Assembly: GCA_027490225.1 (NCBI GenBank)
Contig: JAIXYK010000037.1
Location: forward strand, 1 to 64,000
Direction: 5' to 3'
From: Bacteroidota bacterium
Lineage (GTDB): Bacteria; Bacteroidota; Bacteroidia; M30B66
DNA length: 64,000 bases
The notes beneath the pieces were generated by a model. It was given only the letters and a program-made list of their open reading frames with translations. It searched no databases and was not told the DNA's origin. The position numbers and the translations under genes were made by a program. Positions 54,570 through 63,307 of the stretch are shown piece after piece. Numbering within the stretch: the stretch's first letter is position 1; every line of letters starts with the position of its first letter.

Positions 54570-55826
54570 TCAGCTGATAGTTAGTAAATTATCCCATCGT
54601 GTAGTATAGCAAGGAGAGCGTTTTTCCTGCTTCAGGTGCCATGTTTTGCCAAAACCTTGAGCTGCAATCCGCAGTTTTTGGTTCCCAAACCGCGCATTTA
54701 AGGCATCTAACACCAATCCAACTTCTTTTTTTCTTGGGTTCAATGTTTCGAATAAATTACCTTGTACTGCATTTGCGGCGCTTAATTCACTTACAATAAT
54801 TCCAGCTTTCTTATAAGCATATCCTTTTACAAATATCTTCTTTAATCCCAGCAAAGCAGTATGAATTATTAAGCCCGCATCATTGCTTGGTTGTGGCAAT
54901 TGCATGCAGATATTACTACCATATTGTGGTAAGTCTTTCCTAAATCCATTGGTGTGAATAAATACCTGAATTACAGATGCCACCGTTTTTTGCGCCCTCA
55001 GTTTAGCACTGCAACTCGCCGCATGGTTAGAAACAGCTTCTGCTATTGTTTCGTAATCGTTGAGCATAGTGCCGAAACTCCTCGATGTACAAATGTTTTT
55101 CTTTGTCGGAACCAATGTTTCCAATTCTATGCAAGATTCTCCTTGTAATTCTCTCCAGGTGCGTTCTCCTGTAACAGTAAACTGTTTGCGCACATAGGGT
55201 AGGGGAAGTGCCACAAAATCTGCAGCTGTGTGCACCCCAATTCCATTCAGTTTTTTACTTGTTGCTCCACCCATTCCCCAAATATCTCCAATGCCAACCT
55301 CCTGCAAAGTAGTTTTTATTTGATTGCTATCATTTAAAACAAAGACACCGTTCTGAGCACTTTGTTTTTTTACGTATCTGTTGGCCACCTTTGCCAACGT
55401 TTTTGTTGCAGCTACGCCAATGCTCACAGGAATTCCAGTCCACTTTCTTATCTTTTGCCTTAAATCCATGCAAAAAGGCAAAAGTTCTTTTTCAGGAATC
55501 CCATCTAAATGCATAAATGCCTCATCTATGCTATAAATTTCTACTTCAGGCGCTGCTGCTTGTAATAAGTGCATCACCCGCGCACTCAAATCTCCGTACA
55601 ATGCGTAGTTTGAAGAAAACACGGAAACATGCTCGTTTGCAATCAATTCTTTAATCTCAAAAGCTGGAACACCCATGCGAATGCCCAAAGCCTTGGCTTC
55701 ATTGCTGCGCGCAATAACACAACCGTCATTGTTCGATAACACCACCACTGGTTTACCTATGAGTTGCGGTTGAAACAAGCGTTCACACGAAGCATAAAAG
55801 TTATTACAATCTACCAGCGCTATCAT
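54570..55826 (-). CDS. umuC: DNA polymerase V catalytic subunit-like protein (UmuC)
   Basis: This 418-residue Y-family polymerase has [20 protein letters not shown] at the N-terminus (first catalytic acid and steric gate region), [15 protein letters not shown], and [13 protein letters not shown] with the catalytic acidic pair. A little-finger domain and C-terminal region complete it. It performs error-prone translesion synthesis when activated by cleaved UmuD. The ATG at 55826 overlaps the umuD stop (TGATG), showing tight coupling. The longer frame to 55988 lies within umuD and was rejected. Confidence 0.92.
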   Translation of the reverse strand: MIALVDCNNFYASCERLFQPQLIGKPVVVLSNNDGCVIARSNEAKALGIRMGVPAFEIKELIANEHVSVFSSNYALYGDLSARVMHLLQAAAPEVEIYSIDEAFMHLDGIPEKELLPFCMDLRQKIRKWTGIPVSIGVAATKTLAKVANRYVKKQSAQNGVFVLNDSNQIKTTLQEVGIGDIWGMGGATSKKLNGIGVHTAADFVALPLPYVRKQFTVTGERTWRELQGESCIELETLVPTKKNICTSRSFGTMLNDYETIAEAVSNHAASCSAKLRAQKTVASVIQVFIHTNGFRKDLPQYGSNICMQLPQPSNDAGLIIHTALLGLKKIFVKGYAYKKAGIIVSELSAANAVQGNLFETLNPRKKEVGLVLDALNARFGNQKLRIAAQGFGKTWHLKQEKRSPCYTTRWDNLLTIS

Positions 55827-56275
55827 CACCTGGCTTTTTTTATTATGTAGGTAACAATTCCCCAAACTACCATTTCCATCTCTATGGAAACCTCTATCGG
55901 CGCGAAATGGTCGTTGGCAGGCAGTAACCACAATGTCTTCCCTTTGTACGAAAGTCGCTTTATGGTAAATTCCCCATTCCAACAACACAATGCAATTTTG
56001 CCATCGTTCGGTTTTATAGCCCGGTCAATCAAAACCACATCTCCATCTTCCATACCGGCATCTTTCATAGAATGCCCTTTTATGCGCACAAAAAATGTAG
56101 CACTCGGGTGCGCAATCAATTCCTTGTTTAAATCTATATTTTGGTCTATGTAATCAGCAGCCGGACTTGGAAATCCAGCCCTAACCGCTCCAAAATAGGG
56201 TAGCGCCCAAACTTCCCAGTCAGGATTCAAAGCCTGTGGCGCACTTACTGAACAATCATCAGGATTTAAAAACAT
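55826..56275 (-). CDS. umuD: UmuD-like self-cleaving S24 peptidase
   Basis: This 149-residue protein has the Ala33-Gly34 cleavage site (VRAGFPSPA), Ser69 in GHSMKDAGM and Lys106 in GEFTIKRL. The Ser-Lys spacing of 37 equals that of E. coli UmuD (Ser60-Lys97). It is expected to self-cleave on RecA filaments and partner UmuC. A perfect 12 bp inverted repeat covers its start codon, suggesting repression by an S24/LexA- or HTH-type regulator. No lexA is in the window. Confidence 0.92.
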   Translation of the reverse strand: MFLNPDDCSVSAPQALNPDWEVWALPYFGAVRAGFPSPAADYIDQNIDLNKELIAHPSATFFVRIKGHSMKDAGMEDGDVVLIDRAIKPNDGKIALCCWNGEFTIKRLSYKGKTLWLLPANDHFAPIEVSIEMEMVVWGIVTYIIKKAR

Positions 56276-56298
56276 GACGCAATTTACGTCATGTTTTT
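56268..56298 (-). promoter_or_regulatory. Perfect inverted-repeat operator over the umuD start
   Basis: AAAAACATGACG (56268-56279) and CGTCATGTTTTT (56287-56298) are perfect reverse complements separated by 7 bp. On the minus strand the spacer reads TAAATTG, a near -7 element, followed by CGTC and then the ATG inside the distal arm. A bound dimer would block both promoter and start codon. Confidence 0.7.
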
Positions 56299-56340
56299 GA
56301 CTAAAAAAATGTCTAAATTATTATTGAAAAGAAAATTTGC

Positions 56341-57924
56341 TTAGTACCTCAATTTCAATTTCTTAAAATTATCGCTTTTCATTTGAACCAAAGCTTCTTT
56401 CACAATTGGATTCATTTCATTTATCAATTCGTAATATTCATTCGTTCCCCAAATATTATTGGCAATCAAAGCACGAATTTGTCGGCGAATAAATACGCCA
56501 GATTTTGCCAAGCCCTCTTCATCGCGTTTTATCTCATCAGCTTCAGCCGCAGCAATAAACTCGTTGAATATTGCGTCTGACGTTACAAAGTTGGCTTTAA
56601 ATGATTTAAAATCTGGATATTTAGCTTTAATGTCAGCTCTATTTTGGTCAACATATTTCAAGGTAAACTTGTTAAAAATTCCTTTTCTATAAACATCTGT
56701 TAAGTACTTAGAATTCTCAGTAGTGTCTAATCCTATAAAAATGTCAGGCATAATTCCCCCACCGCCATACACCAAACGCTTACCGCTTGTGTAAAACTTC
56801 AATGAATCGGCAAACTGAATGCTATCTCTGTTTGTAAATTCCCCATGCTTAAAACGCTTGTTCAAATCGTCGTAGTAATCATCCACTCCTTCTTCATAAG
56901 GTTTTTGAATGCAACGTCCACTTGGTGTGTAATAACGTGCAGTTGTTAAGCGCATCGCAGAACCATCAGGAAATGGAAATGAATTTTGTACCAAACCTTT
57001 TCCAAAAGAACGTCGGCCAATGATGAGTCCACGATCTAAATCTTGAACAGCGCCCGATACAATTTCCGATGCCGATGCCGAACCTTCGTCAATTAACACA
57101 ATCAATTTTCCTTTTTCAAAAAGTCCTTTTGAAGTAGAATTGTAAGGCACTTTTGAGCCTTCTGTGCGACCTTTTGTGTAAACTACTAAATTATTTTCAG
57201 TAAGAACATTGTCAGCAATATCAATGGCCGTTTGTAAATATCCTCCGCCATTTCCGGTTAGGTCAATAATCAGGTTTTTCATGCCTTTTTCCTTTAGTTT
57301 GGTAAGGCTTTCCACGAATTCAGTTCCCGATGTAGCACTAAAACGACTCAATTTTACGTATCCTGTTTCTGAATCAGCCATATACGTCGCATCGATACTT
57401 GTCAACGGAATTTTGTCTCTTGTAATTTTGTAATCAATCAGGTTTTTCACCCCTCTTCTGTGCACACTTACATTTACAACAGTACCTCTGTTGCCACGTA
57501 GTTTCCCAATTACATCCTTGTTTTTTATCTTGATTCCAGCAACCGATTCGCCTTCAATTTTAACCAGTTTATCGCCAGCCAGAATGCCCACTTTTTCAGA
57601 TGGACCGCCCACAATCGTGTTTACCACCACGATGGTATCTTCTAGAATGTTGAACTGAATTCCTACACCATCAAAATTCCCAACCAATGGCTCATCCATT
57701 TCTTTTAGTTCTTCTTTGGTCATGTAAACTGAATGCGGATCCAGATTTTTCAGCATCGCACGCATACCGTCTTCTACTAGCTGGTGCGTATTTACAGAAT
57801 CAACATAGTTGTTATTTAAAAAATATAGTAAATAATCAAATTTTTCGGTTTCCTTATTTGCATATCGTTGCCCAAATAGTGAGCAAGGAATCAAAAACAG
57901 CGCGGCAATCAGTCGTAAATACAT
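56341..57924 (-). CDS. S41-family C-terminal processing protease
   Basis: This 527-residue periplasmic protease has a signal peptide (ALFLIPCSLFGQ), an N-terminal helical domain, a PDZ domain (GVGIQFNILEDT through AGDKLVKIEG, about 87-125) and the catalytic domain with Ser284 in DEGSASASEI and Lys309 in RRSFGKGL. It cleaves C-terminal ends of envelope proteins. The ATG at 57924 is preferred to 57963 because it starts the signal peptide. It stands 65 bp upstream of the umuD operator region, with no shared transcript evident. Confidence 0.92.
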   Translation of the reverse strand: MYLRLIAALFLIPCSLFGQRYANKETEKFDYLLYFLNNNYVDSVNTHQLVEDGMRAMLKNLDPHSVYMTKEELKEMDEPLVGNFDGVGIQFNILEDTIVVVNTIVGGPSEKVGILAGDKLVKIEGESVAGIKIKNKDVIGKLRGNRGTVVNVSVHRRGVKNLIDYKITRDKIPLTSIDATYMADSETGYVKLSRFSATSGTEFVESLTKLKEKGMKNLIIDLTGNGGGYLQTAIDIADNVLTENNLVVYTKGRTEGSKVPYNSTSKGLFEKGKLIVLIDEGSASASEIVSGAVQDLDRGLIIGRRSFGKGLVQNSFPFPDGSAMRLTTARYYTPSGRCIQKPYEEGVDDYYDDLNKRFKHGEFTNRDSIQFADSLKFYTSGKRLVYGGGGIMPDIFIGLDTTENSKYLTDVYRKGIFNKFTLKYVDQNRADIKAKYPDFKSFKANFVTSDAIFNEFIAAAEADEIKRDEEGLAKSGVFIRRQIRALIANNIWGTNEYYELINEMNPIVKEALVQMKSDNFKKLKLRY

Positions 57925-58034
57925 AGTATAGTTGGAGTACACGCAAAGAAAAACAAAAAGCACATCACTACCAATAATTATTGCTAACCAAATTAAGGAA
58001 TCCTTTTGTTTATAAATCAGCTACTTCACAATAT

Positions 58035-58195
58035 TTTGGGCCTTCCCCTTGCCACTTCTAGGCAACATTAATCTTACTGGAAATGTGGCAAGGGTCGCGC
58101 TTTCCGCATTACTCCTTTTTCCCGCCCTCAAATGCCTGGACACAAAAGGGGTAATTTGCTCCAATCGCTAAGGCAACTTCACATGGTATCTAGTT
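58035..58195. repeat. GC-rich intergenic element with 10 bp inverted repeat
   Basis: The gap between the S41 protease and the helicase contains CCCTTGCCAC (58046-58055) and GTGGCAAGGG (58085-58094), a perfect inverted repeat spaced by 29 bp. GTCGCGCTTTCCGCATTACTCC follows in two pieces. Similar words occur in dispersed intergenic repeats of many Bacteroidota. No coding potential. Confidence 0.5.
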
Positions 58196-58199
58196 TTTA

Positions 58200-60104
58200 C
58201 TAATCTAACAATTCCCAGGCAGAAACATAGGCATTGCGTTTTTCAGCATGTTCAATCAATGCCTTGTAAAATGGGTCTTTTCCGAGTGTGGCACTATCGC
58301 CAATTAATACTAATTTCTTCTTGGCACGCGTCATTGCTACATTCATTCTTCGGTAATCTTGCAAAAAACCAATTTCAGAACGCTCATTACTTCTCACCAG
58401 CGAAACCATTATTACATCTCTTTCCTGCCCCTGAAAAGAATCTATGGTTTGTACTTCAACCAGTACATCGGCATTAAAATCAGCTTTCATTTCCTTCCAT
58501 TGATTCTCTAAATATGCCACTTGTTCCCGGTATGGAGAAATTATGCCTGCAGTAATTTGCGACAATGGTGCTAACTGCTCAGCAAGTAGCATCAGTCTTT
58601 TCCAAAGAAAATCCGCTTCTTCAGGGTTATACAAACTTCTTGTTTCAGGATTTTCTATTTCGCTCCAACCTAAGCCAGCCGTATCAATAAAAGTTAGTAC
58701 CTGTTCATTTTCTATTTGCCAATTGGCTACTTTCTCTGCCGATTCCAGTTTACCACCATAAAACCATTCGTTGCTAAATTCCATTATAGCGTTATGCATG
58801 CGATATTGTTTGGTCAACAAAGCAACATTATCGCCAGCTATGAGTTTTTCAATTAAGGTGGTGCTTAGTCCTTTTGCAGCAGCTTCCTGCGATTTAATAG
58901 TTGGTGGCAATTGAAATGGATCTCCTGCCAAAATAACTCTTTCAGCCCTAATTATTGGAATCCAGCAGGCTGGTTCAGGAGCTTGTGCTGCCTCATCAAT
59001 AAAAACAGTAGAAAAAGTCCTTTTTTCAAGCACATTATTAGTGGAACCAACCAAAGTACAAGTAATTACATCTGCTTGTTCTATTGCTAAGCCAATAATA
59101 TGCTGCTCCAATCTCCTTGCTTCAGCTCCAACTAGCCTGGCTTCTTGAAGAATTAATTTTCGTTGTTCTCTTTCAGCATGCCCGAAGTTTCGCTTGTATT
59201 TACTAGCCATTCTGCGCAGTTCATCACTTCGTTTGCGCATGCCTTTGATGTCTGAATATTGTGGATGATGCTGTAAAAATCCTTCAGGTGTATGTGACTC
59301 AAGTTCGGCATCTATTTTTGCTGGGTTTCCAATTCTTATTACCTTCAATCCGGCAGCAATGGCTTTATGACTCAACCAATCTGCTGCTGCATTACTGGGT
59401 GCACACATCATAACCTGTTCTCCATCAAAACATAATAAACGCGCCACCTCAACCAAAGTTGTAGTTTTGCCAGTTCCTGGAGGCCCGTGTAAAATGCTAA
59501 AATCTTTATTTCTTAGCATCAGTTCCACTGCATCTTTTTGAGAATCATTTAATAAAGACGATATAGCAGCATGGTCTATTTCGTCCTCCTCATAAAGTGT
59601 CGCAGGTTTGTTTTTTATTAAAATATCACGCAATTCAGCCAACCTGCAATTTTTTGCACCTGCTATTAACTGCATAGCTTTTTCAGTTTCCTGGTATGCA
59701 CCTTCATCAAACAATAACTGTACGCCAAGTTTTCCATAATCAAATACGTCTGGCAGCTCGTCACTTAAAAATACAATTTTCATTTGGTCAGCATTCACAA
59801 AAACGATAGAACCTTTGGCGGTATCATCACATTGTGGGTCGGCAGAAAACACCTGAACAGGTTTTCCTGAACCGAACTGATGTGCTTGTCCTTGTTGCCT
59901 TGTACGTTCTACAAGCGCAAATGGATATTCACCAAAACCATAACCGGTTTCAACTACTCTTAAGGGCTGCCAACAAACACCTAATTGTACTTTTTGCTGT
60001 ACAGAATTTGTTTTCGCCACCAGTTCAAACAAACGCTTATCTTCCTCTTTTTCAAGATGATGCAGCATTAATAAATGTTGGAAATACTCAGATGTTGAAG
60101 ACAT
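58200..60104 (-). CDS. SF1B (IGHMBP2/UPF1-like) helicase
   Basis: This 634-residue helicase has Walker A HGPPGTGKTTTLVEVARL (about 208-225), Walker B VFIDEAAQAPEPACW, motif III LAGDPFQLPPT, motif IV LTKQYRMHNAIMEFSNEWF, motif V TIDSFQGQERDVIMVSLVRS and motif VI DYRRMNVAMTRAKKKLVLIG. The N-terminal ~190 residues form a beta-barrel-like stalk region as in IGHMBP2. It unwinds DNA or RNA; its cellular substrate is unknown. No partner gene is apparent, and the acyltransferase gene is 29 bp upstream on the same strand. Confidence 0.92.
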   Translation of the reverse strand: MSSTSEYFQHLLMLHHLEKEEDKRLFELVAKTNSVQQKVQLGVCWQPLRVVETGYGFGEYPFALVERTRQQGQAHQFGSGKPVQVFSADPQCDDTAKGSIVFVNADQMKIVFLSDELPDVFDYGKLGVQLLFDEGAYQETEKAMQLIAGAKNCRLAELRDILIKNKPATLYEEDEIDHAAISSLLNDSQKDAVELMLRNKDFSILHGPPGTGKTTTLVEVARLLCFDGEQVMMCAPSNAAADWLSHKAIAAGLKVIRIGNPAKIDAELESHTPEGFLQHHPQYSDIKGMRKRSDELRRMASKYKRNFGHAEREQRKLILQEARLVGAEARRLEQHIIGLAIEQADVITCTLVGSTNNVLEKRTFSTVFIDEAAQAPEPACWIPIIRAERVILAGDPFQLPPTIKSQEAAAKGLSTTLIEKLIAGDNVALLTKQYRMHNAIMEFSNEWFYGGKLESAEKVANWQIENEQVLTFIDTAGLGWSEIENPETRSLYNPEEADFLWKRLMLLAEQLAPLSQITAGIISPYREQVAYLENQWKEMKADFNADVLVEVQTIDSFQGQERDVIMVSLVRSNERSEIGFLQDYRRMNVAMTRAKKKLVLIGDSATLGKDPFYKALIEHAEKRNAYVSAWELLD

Positions 60105-60133
60105 AAATTAATTCGAAGTTAAAACAACACTTA

Positions 60134-61405
60134 TCAAAGAGACAAGTTTTGTTTACTTCTAAATTTATCTCTCAACTTTAAAAAAGGGCCTTCTATAAAT
60201 CTATAACTTAAAACTGAAAGTCCAACAGTACCAAAGAAACAGAGTAGAATTTGAAACAAGAAAACCCAAGGATTGTCTACTTCTGGTTGTAAGTGAAATA
60301 CTTTGAAAATGAAAAATACAAACCAAATAACAACCAAATGCCATAAGTATAAGCCGTAAGAAAGTTTACCCCAAGCTGAAAGTAATTTTAATCTTCCAAA
60401 TTTGAAGAAAGATTCATCAGAGTAGTGTTGCTCACCAATAATAAATGCGAAAATGAAACTAAACAAAGCAGGTTCTACTGCATGCACCCATTGAATGATT
60501 GGATAAAATTGAAGACTGTATGTTTTTTCTCTAATCACAACCAAAACAATTGCAGCGATATAAGGTAATACGATTGATTTTCTTGGTAAGGTTTTGAAAT
60601 AATCTCGAATTTTTTGTGAATAAAATAAGCCATAGGCCAGCAAGGCGCCCATTGCAATATCTGATAGAATACTAAATGTATGAAAGCGAGTCACTGCTGT
60701 TGCACTTCTGCGCAAAAGATTAAATTCTTTAACTACCTCACCAGGATGGGGAACATCTGGATTACCCAAATCATATGTATTAAATAAATATGCAATCTGG
60801 TTCCATTGCATGAATCTAAACAAAGCTGCACCAATAAGAACAGCAAACAAAGAATAAATAAGATATTTTCTTGGTACAAATGAAATAATCAGTGGCCAAA
60901 AGATATAGAACTGTTCTTCTACCGATATCGACCAAAGCACCGCCAAAACTGGTATTGGGTATGAATTCCAAGTAATATCGAAGTTGACAAGAAAAGTAAA
61001 GTAGTATTTCAACCTGTCGTAAGGGATATATGAATATTCTGGAACAAGTGGATTTCCGTTAGGAACGAAATGTAATACAGCTGGAATTACCAAAAAACCA
61101 ACAATTATTATTACAAAGTATAAAGGCCAAATTCGCAAGAAACGACGGGCGTAGAAACTCTTAATACTAATTTTATTAGTGTCTTCTCTTTCTTGCAGCA
61201 ATATATTGGTTATTAAGAAACCGCTAAGTGTAAAAAAGAAATTTACCCCTAAATCGCCATTCAATGCTAAAGATTTTTCAATCCACTGGTACCAGCCTTC
61301 ACCGTTATAATACAAGCCAAAACTTGTAATATGTAGGCAAAATACTGAGAAAAAAGCGATAAATCGAAGCGTGTCTAATTGGTCAAAATGGCGCAGTGGT
61401 TTCAT
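60134..61405 (-). CDS. Acyltransferase 3 family membrane protein
   Basis: This 423-residue integral membrane O-acyltransferase has the N-terminal LDTLRFIAFFSVFCLHI with the conserved His, FFTLSGFLITNILLQE with the Arg/Glu region, and WSISVEEQFYIFWPL. About ten membrane spans are present. Family members acetylate surface polysaccharides or peptidoglycan. The neighbouring GT2 gene on the same strand (153 bp upstream) fits a surface glycan role, but the acceptor is unknown. Confidence 0.9.
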   Translation of the reverse strand: MKPLRHFDQLDTLRFIAFFSVFCLHITSFGLYYNGEGWYQWIEKSLALNGDLGVNFFFTLSGFLITNILLQEREDTNKISIKSFYARRFLRIWPLYFVIIIVGFLVIPAVLHFVPNGNPLVPEYSYIPYDRLKYYFTFLVNFDITWNSYPIPVLAVLWSISVEEQFYIFWPLIISFVPRKYLIYSLFAVLIGAALFRFMQWNQIAYLFNTYDLGNPDVPHPGEVVKEFNLLRRSATAVTRFHTFSILSDIAMGALLAYGLFYSQKIRDYFKTLPRKSIVLPYIAAIVLVVIREKTYSLQFYPIIQWVHAVEPALFSFIFAFIIGEQHYSDESFFKFGRLKLLSAWGKLSYGLYLWHLVVIWFVFFIFKVFHLQPEVDNPWVFLFQILLCFFGTVGLSVLSYRFIEGPFLKLRDKFRSKQNLSL

Positions 61406-61558
61406 TTGCGCAATCTATAAAATTATTGGAATTAAAAATTAACTGTTACAATTTAATTCTATTAGTTAATTCAGTTTAAACATTTTAAAACTAATTGCTG
61501 CTTTTAGTTTTTTATAGATTTATCCAAATAATTTATATCATTAAAATTCTTCTTTAAC

Positions 61559-62494
61559 TTAAATCCTTTCTTTCACATGATAATTATTCCTATCTGCACT
61601 TCCACGAGAAATTAATTCTCCTAAAAATCCAGCTAGAAATAGCTGTGTTCCTAGAACCATAAAGAATAATCCAAAGAAAAATAAAGGCCTATCTGTCATT
61701 TTATAGGCTTGCATTGCAAATTTTGCAAAGGCCAAATAAGCGGCAATTATGAATCCTAAGAAAAAGCTAATCGTACCCAACAAACCAAACAAATGCATGG
61801 GTCTTTTTCCAAATTTAGATACAAAAGTAATGCTGAGTAAATCTAGAAATCCATTTACAAATCTTTCCCATCCGAACTTGGTGGTTCCGTATTTTCTAGC
61901 TTGGTGTTGCACTACCTTTTCTCCAATTTTTTTAAATCCGGCCCATTTTGCCAAAACAGGAATGTATCTGTGCATTTCACCATATACTTCAACGTTCTTT
62001 ACTACTTCACTTTTATATGCTTTCAATCCACAATTAAAATCGTGCAAATAGATACCACTCATTTTGCGAGCAGCCCAGTTAAACAAACGAGTAGGAACTG
62101 TTTTGGTTATTGGGTCAAATCGTTTTTGTTTCCAACCTGAAATCAAGTCAAATCCTTCTTCAGTAATTAGTCTGTATAGTTCTGGAATTTCATCAGGGCT
62201 ATCTTGAAGGTCAGCATCCATAGTTATTACAACATTGCCGATAGCAGCCTCAAATCCAACATTCAGAGCAGCCGATTTTCCGTAGTTTCTTCTAAAACGT
62301 ATACCTCTAATCGATGAATTTTGTTTGTTTAAATTAGAAATTACATCCCACGATTTATCTGAACTTCCATCATCAATTAATAAAATTTCGTAGGTTTTGT
62401 TAAAATCTATTATAACCTTATCAATCCATTTGCACAATTCGGGCAAAGATTCTTCTTCATTGTATAGAGGTACTACTATGGAAATATCAATCAT
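61559..62494 (-). CDS. GT2 glycosyltransferase with two C-terminal membrane spans
   Basis: This 311-residue enzyme resembles GtrB/polyprenyl-phosphate sugar synthases: VPLYNEEESLPEL at the N-terminus, DDGSSDKSW, TMDADLQDSPDEIPELY with the metal-binding DAD, and QHQARKYGTTKFG. Two membrane spans near 230-290 anchor it. It likely transfers a sugar from UDP-sugar to a polyprenyl phosphate. Its start codon overlaps the stop of the DUF4199 gene by one base (TAATG), so they are coupled. Confidence 0.9.
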   Translation of the reverse strand: MIDISIVVPLYNEEESLPELCKWIDKVIIDFNKTYEILLIDDGSSDKSWDVISNLNKQNSSIRGIRFRRNYGKSAALNVGFEAAIGNVVITMDADLQDSPDEIPELYRLITEEGFDLISGWKQKRFDPITKTVPTRLFNWAARKMSGIYLHDFNCGLKAYKSEVVKNVEVYGEMHRYIPVLAKWAGFKKIGEKVVQHQARKYGTTKFGWERFVNGFLDLLSITFVSKFGKRPMHLFGLLGTISFFLGFIIAAYLAFAKFAMQAYKMTDRPLFFFGLFFMVLGTQLFLAGFLGELISRGSADRNNYHVKERI

Positions 62495-63036
62495 TAGATG
62501 GTGTCTTTTTCAAAAGAATTATCACTTGAATTACGTAAAAAGATTGCTGCTACCAAACTTACCAATAAGCCTCCAATTGCATATTGAATAATTGGTCCAT
62601 ATCCGAACGACCAAATGTTAATATTCTTGCGTTGCTCATCCATTATTTCTTCTAACTTTTCTCCTTCAAGACCCATTTGAGCGTATTTTTCTTCTAAGTC
62701 AAAAAGAAACTTTTCAATATAATCTTTATCAAAAAACTGAACTAAAATAAGCATGAATGCTCCAAGTAATATTCCCGCGAAAATGGATGAAAGTGTTCCT
62801 ACTTTTACTCCTTCACCATATTCTAACCATCCATTTAAATGTTCTTCTTTGTGGTGTTTAATAATAAATACGATAGCTACAATAGATAAAACTACTGTAA
62901 TTATTGAAAATAAAGGAGAAACCATCTGATCAGAAAGATATTGTATGGTTTGGATTAATACCAATCCAAGCCCCATAAATAAACCATAGGTGCTTGCAGA
63001 TTGTAAGGTAGTTGGACCGTTTTTTTCTGTTGACAT
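62494..63036 (-). CDS. DUF4199 membrane protein
   Basis: This 180-residue protein has four membrane spans and a charged loop between the third and fourth (EEKYAQMGLEGEKLEEIM) that is typical of the DUF4199 family, a Bacteroidota-specific group of unknown function. It is often found, as here, directly upstream of a GT2 gene, which suggests a partner role. ATG at 63036 is supported by the promoter element at 63051-63058, which lies inside the longer frame. Confidence 0.88.
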   Translation of the reverse strand: MSTEKNGPTTLQSASTYGLFMGLGLVLIQTIQYLSDQMVSPLFSIITVVLSIVAIVFIIKHHKEEHLNGWLEYGEGVKVGTLSSIFAGILLGAFMLILVQFFDKDYIEKFLFDLEEKYAQMGLEGEKLEEIMDEQRKNINIWSFGYGPIIQYAIGGLLVSLVAAIFLRNSSDNSFEKDTI

Positions 63037-63050
63037 CTTTAAATTTTCGG

Positions 63051-63058
63051 CAAAGATA
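63051..63058 (-). promoter_or_regulatory. -7 promoter element TATCTTTG for the DUF4199-GT2 pair
   Basis: This is a perfect TAnnTTTG match on the minus strand, with its last base 15 bp from the ATG at 63036. Confidence 0.5.
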
Positions 63059-63183
63059 AAATAAACCATTTCCTTTTATGAGAATAAATTGATTTACTAA
63101 TTTCTATAAATTATTAATAATTAAGATGTTATAGTTTCAATTAAAAAAACAGAAAGAATTCGAGCAAAATCAAAGGAATTTTC

Positions 63184-63191
63184 TATTTTTG
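63184..63191 (+). promoter_or_regulatory. -7 promoter element TATTTTTG of the SRP RNA gene
   Basis: It lies four bases before the first base of the terminal stem of the SRP RNA (63196), fixing the spacing between -7 and transcription start in this genome. Confidence 0.7.
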
Positions 63192-63195
63192 CGTC

Positions 63196-63291
63196 GGGTA
63201 AGTCTTGTGCGACCAGCTCCTGCTGAACCCCCCCAGGTCTGGAAGGAAGCAAGGGTAGGTGGTTGAGCGGTGCGACGCAAGTAACTTACCC
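63196..63291 (+). ncRNA. ffs: 4.5S signal recognition particle RNA (small bacterial form)
   Basis: The SRP core with CAGGTCTGGAAGGAAGCA and AGGGTAGG (the Ffh-binding tetraloop and asymmetric loop) is unmistakable. The ends GGGTAAGT (63196-63203) and ACTTACCC (63284-63291) are complementary and close a ~96-base hairpin, followed by a T-rich tail that should terminate transcription. The RNA pairs with Ffh protein to target membrane proteins. It lies between DUF4199 (divergent) and a second GT2 gene. Confidence 0.95.
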
Positions 63292-63307
63292 ATTTTTTAT
63301 TTTTAAG

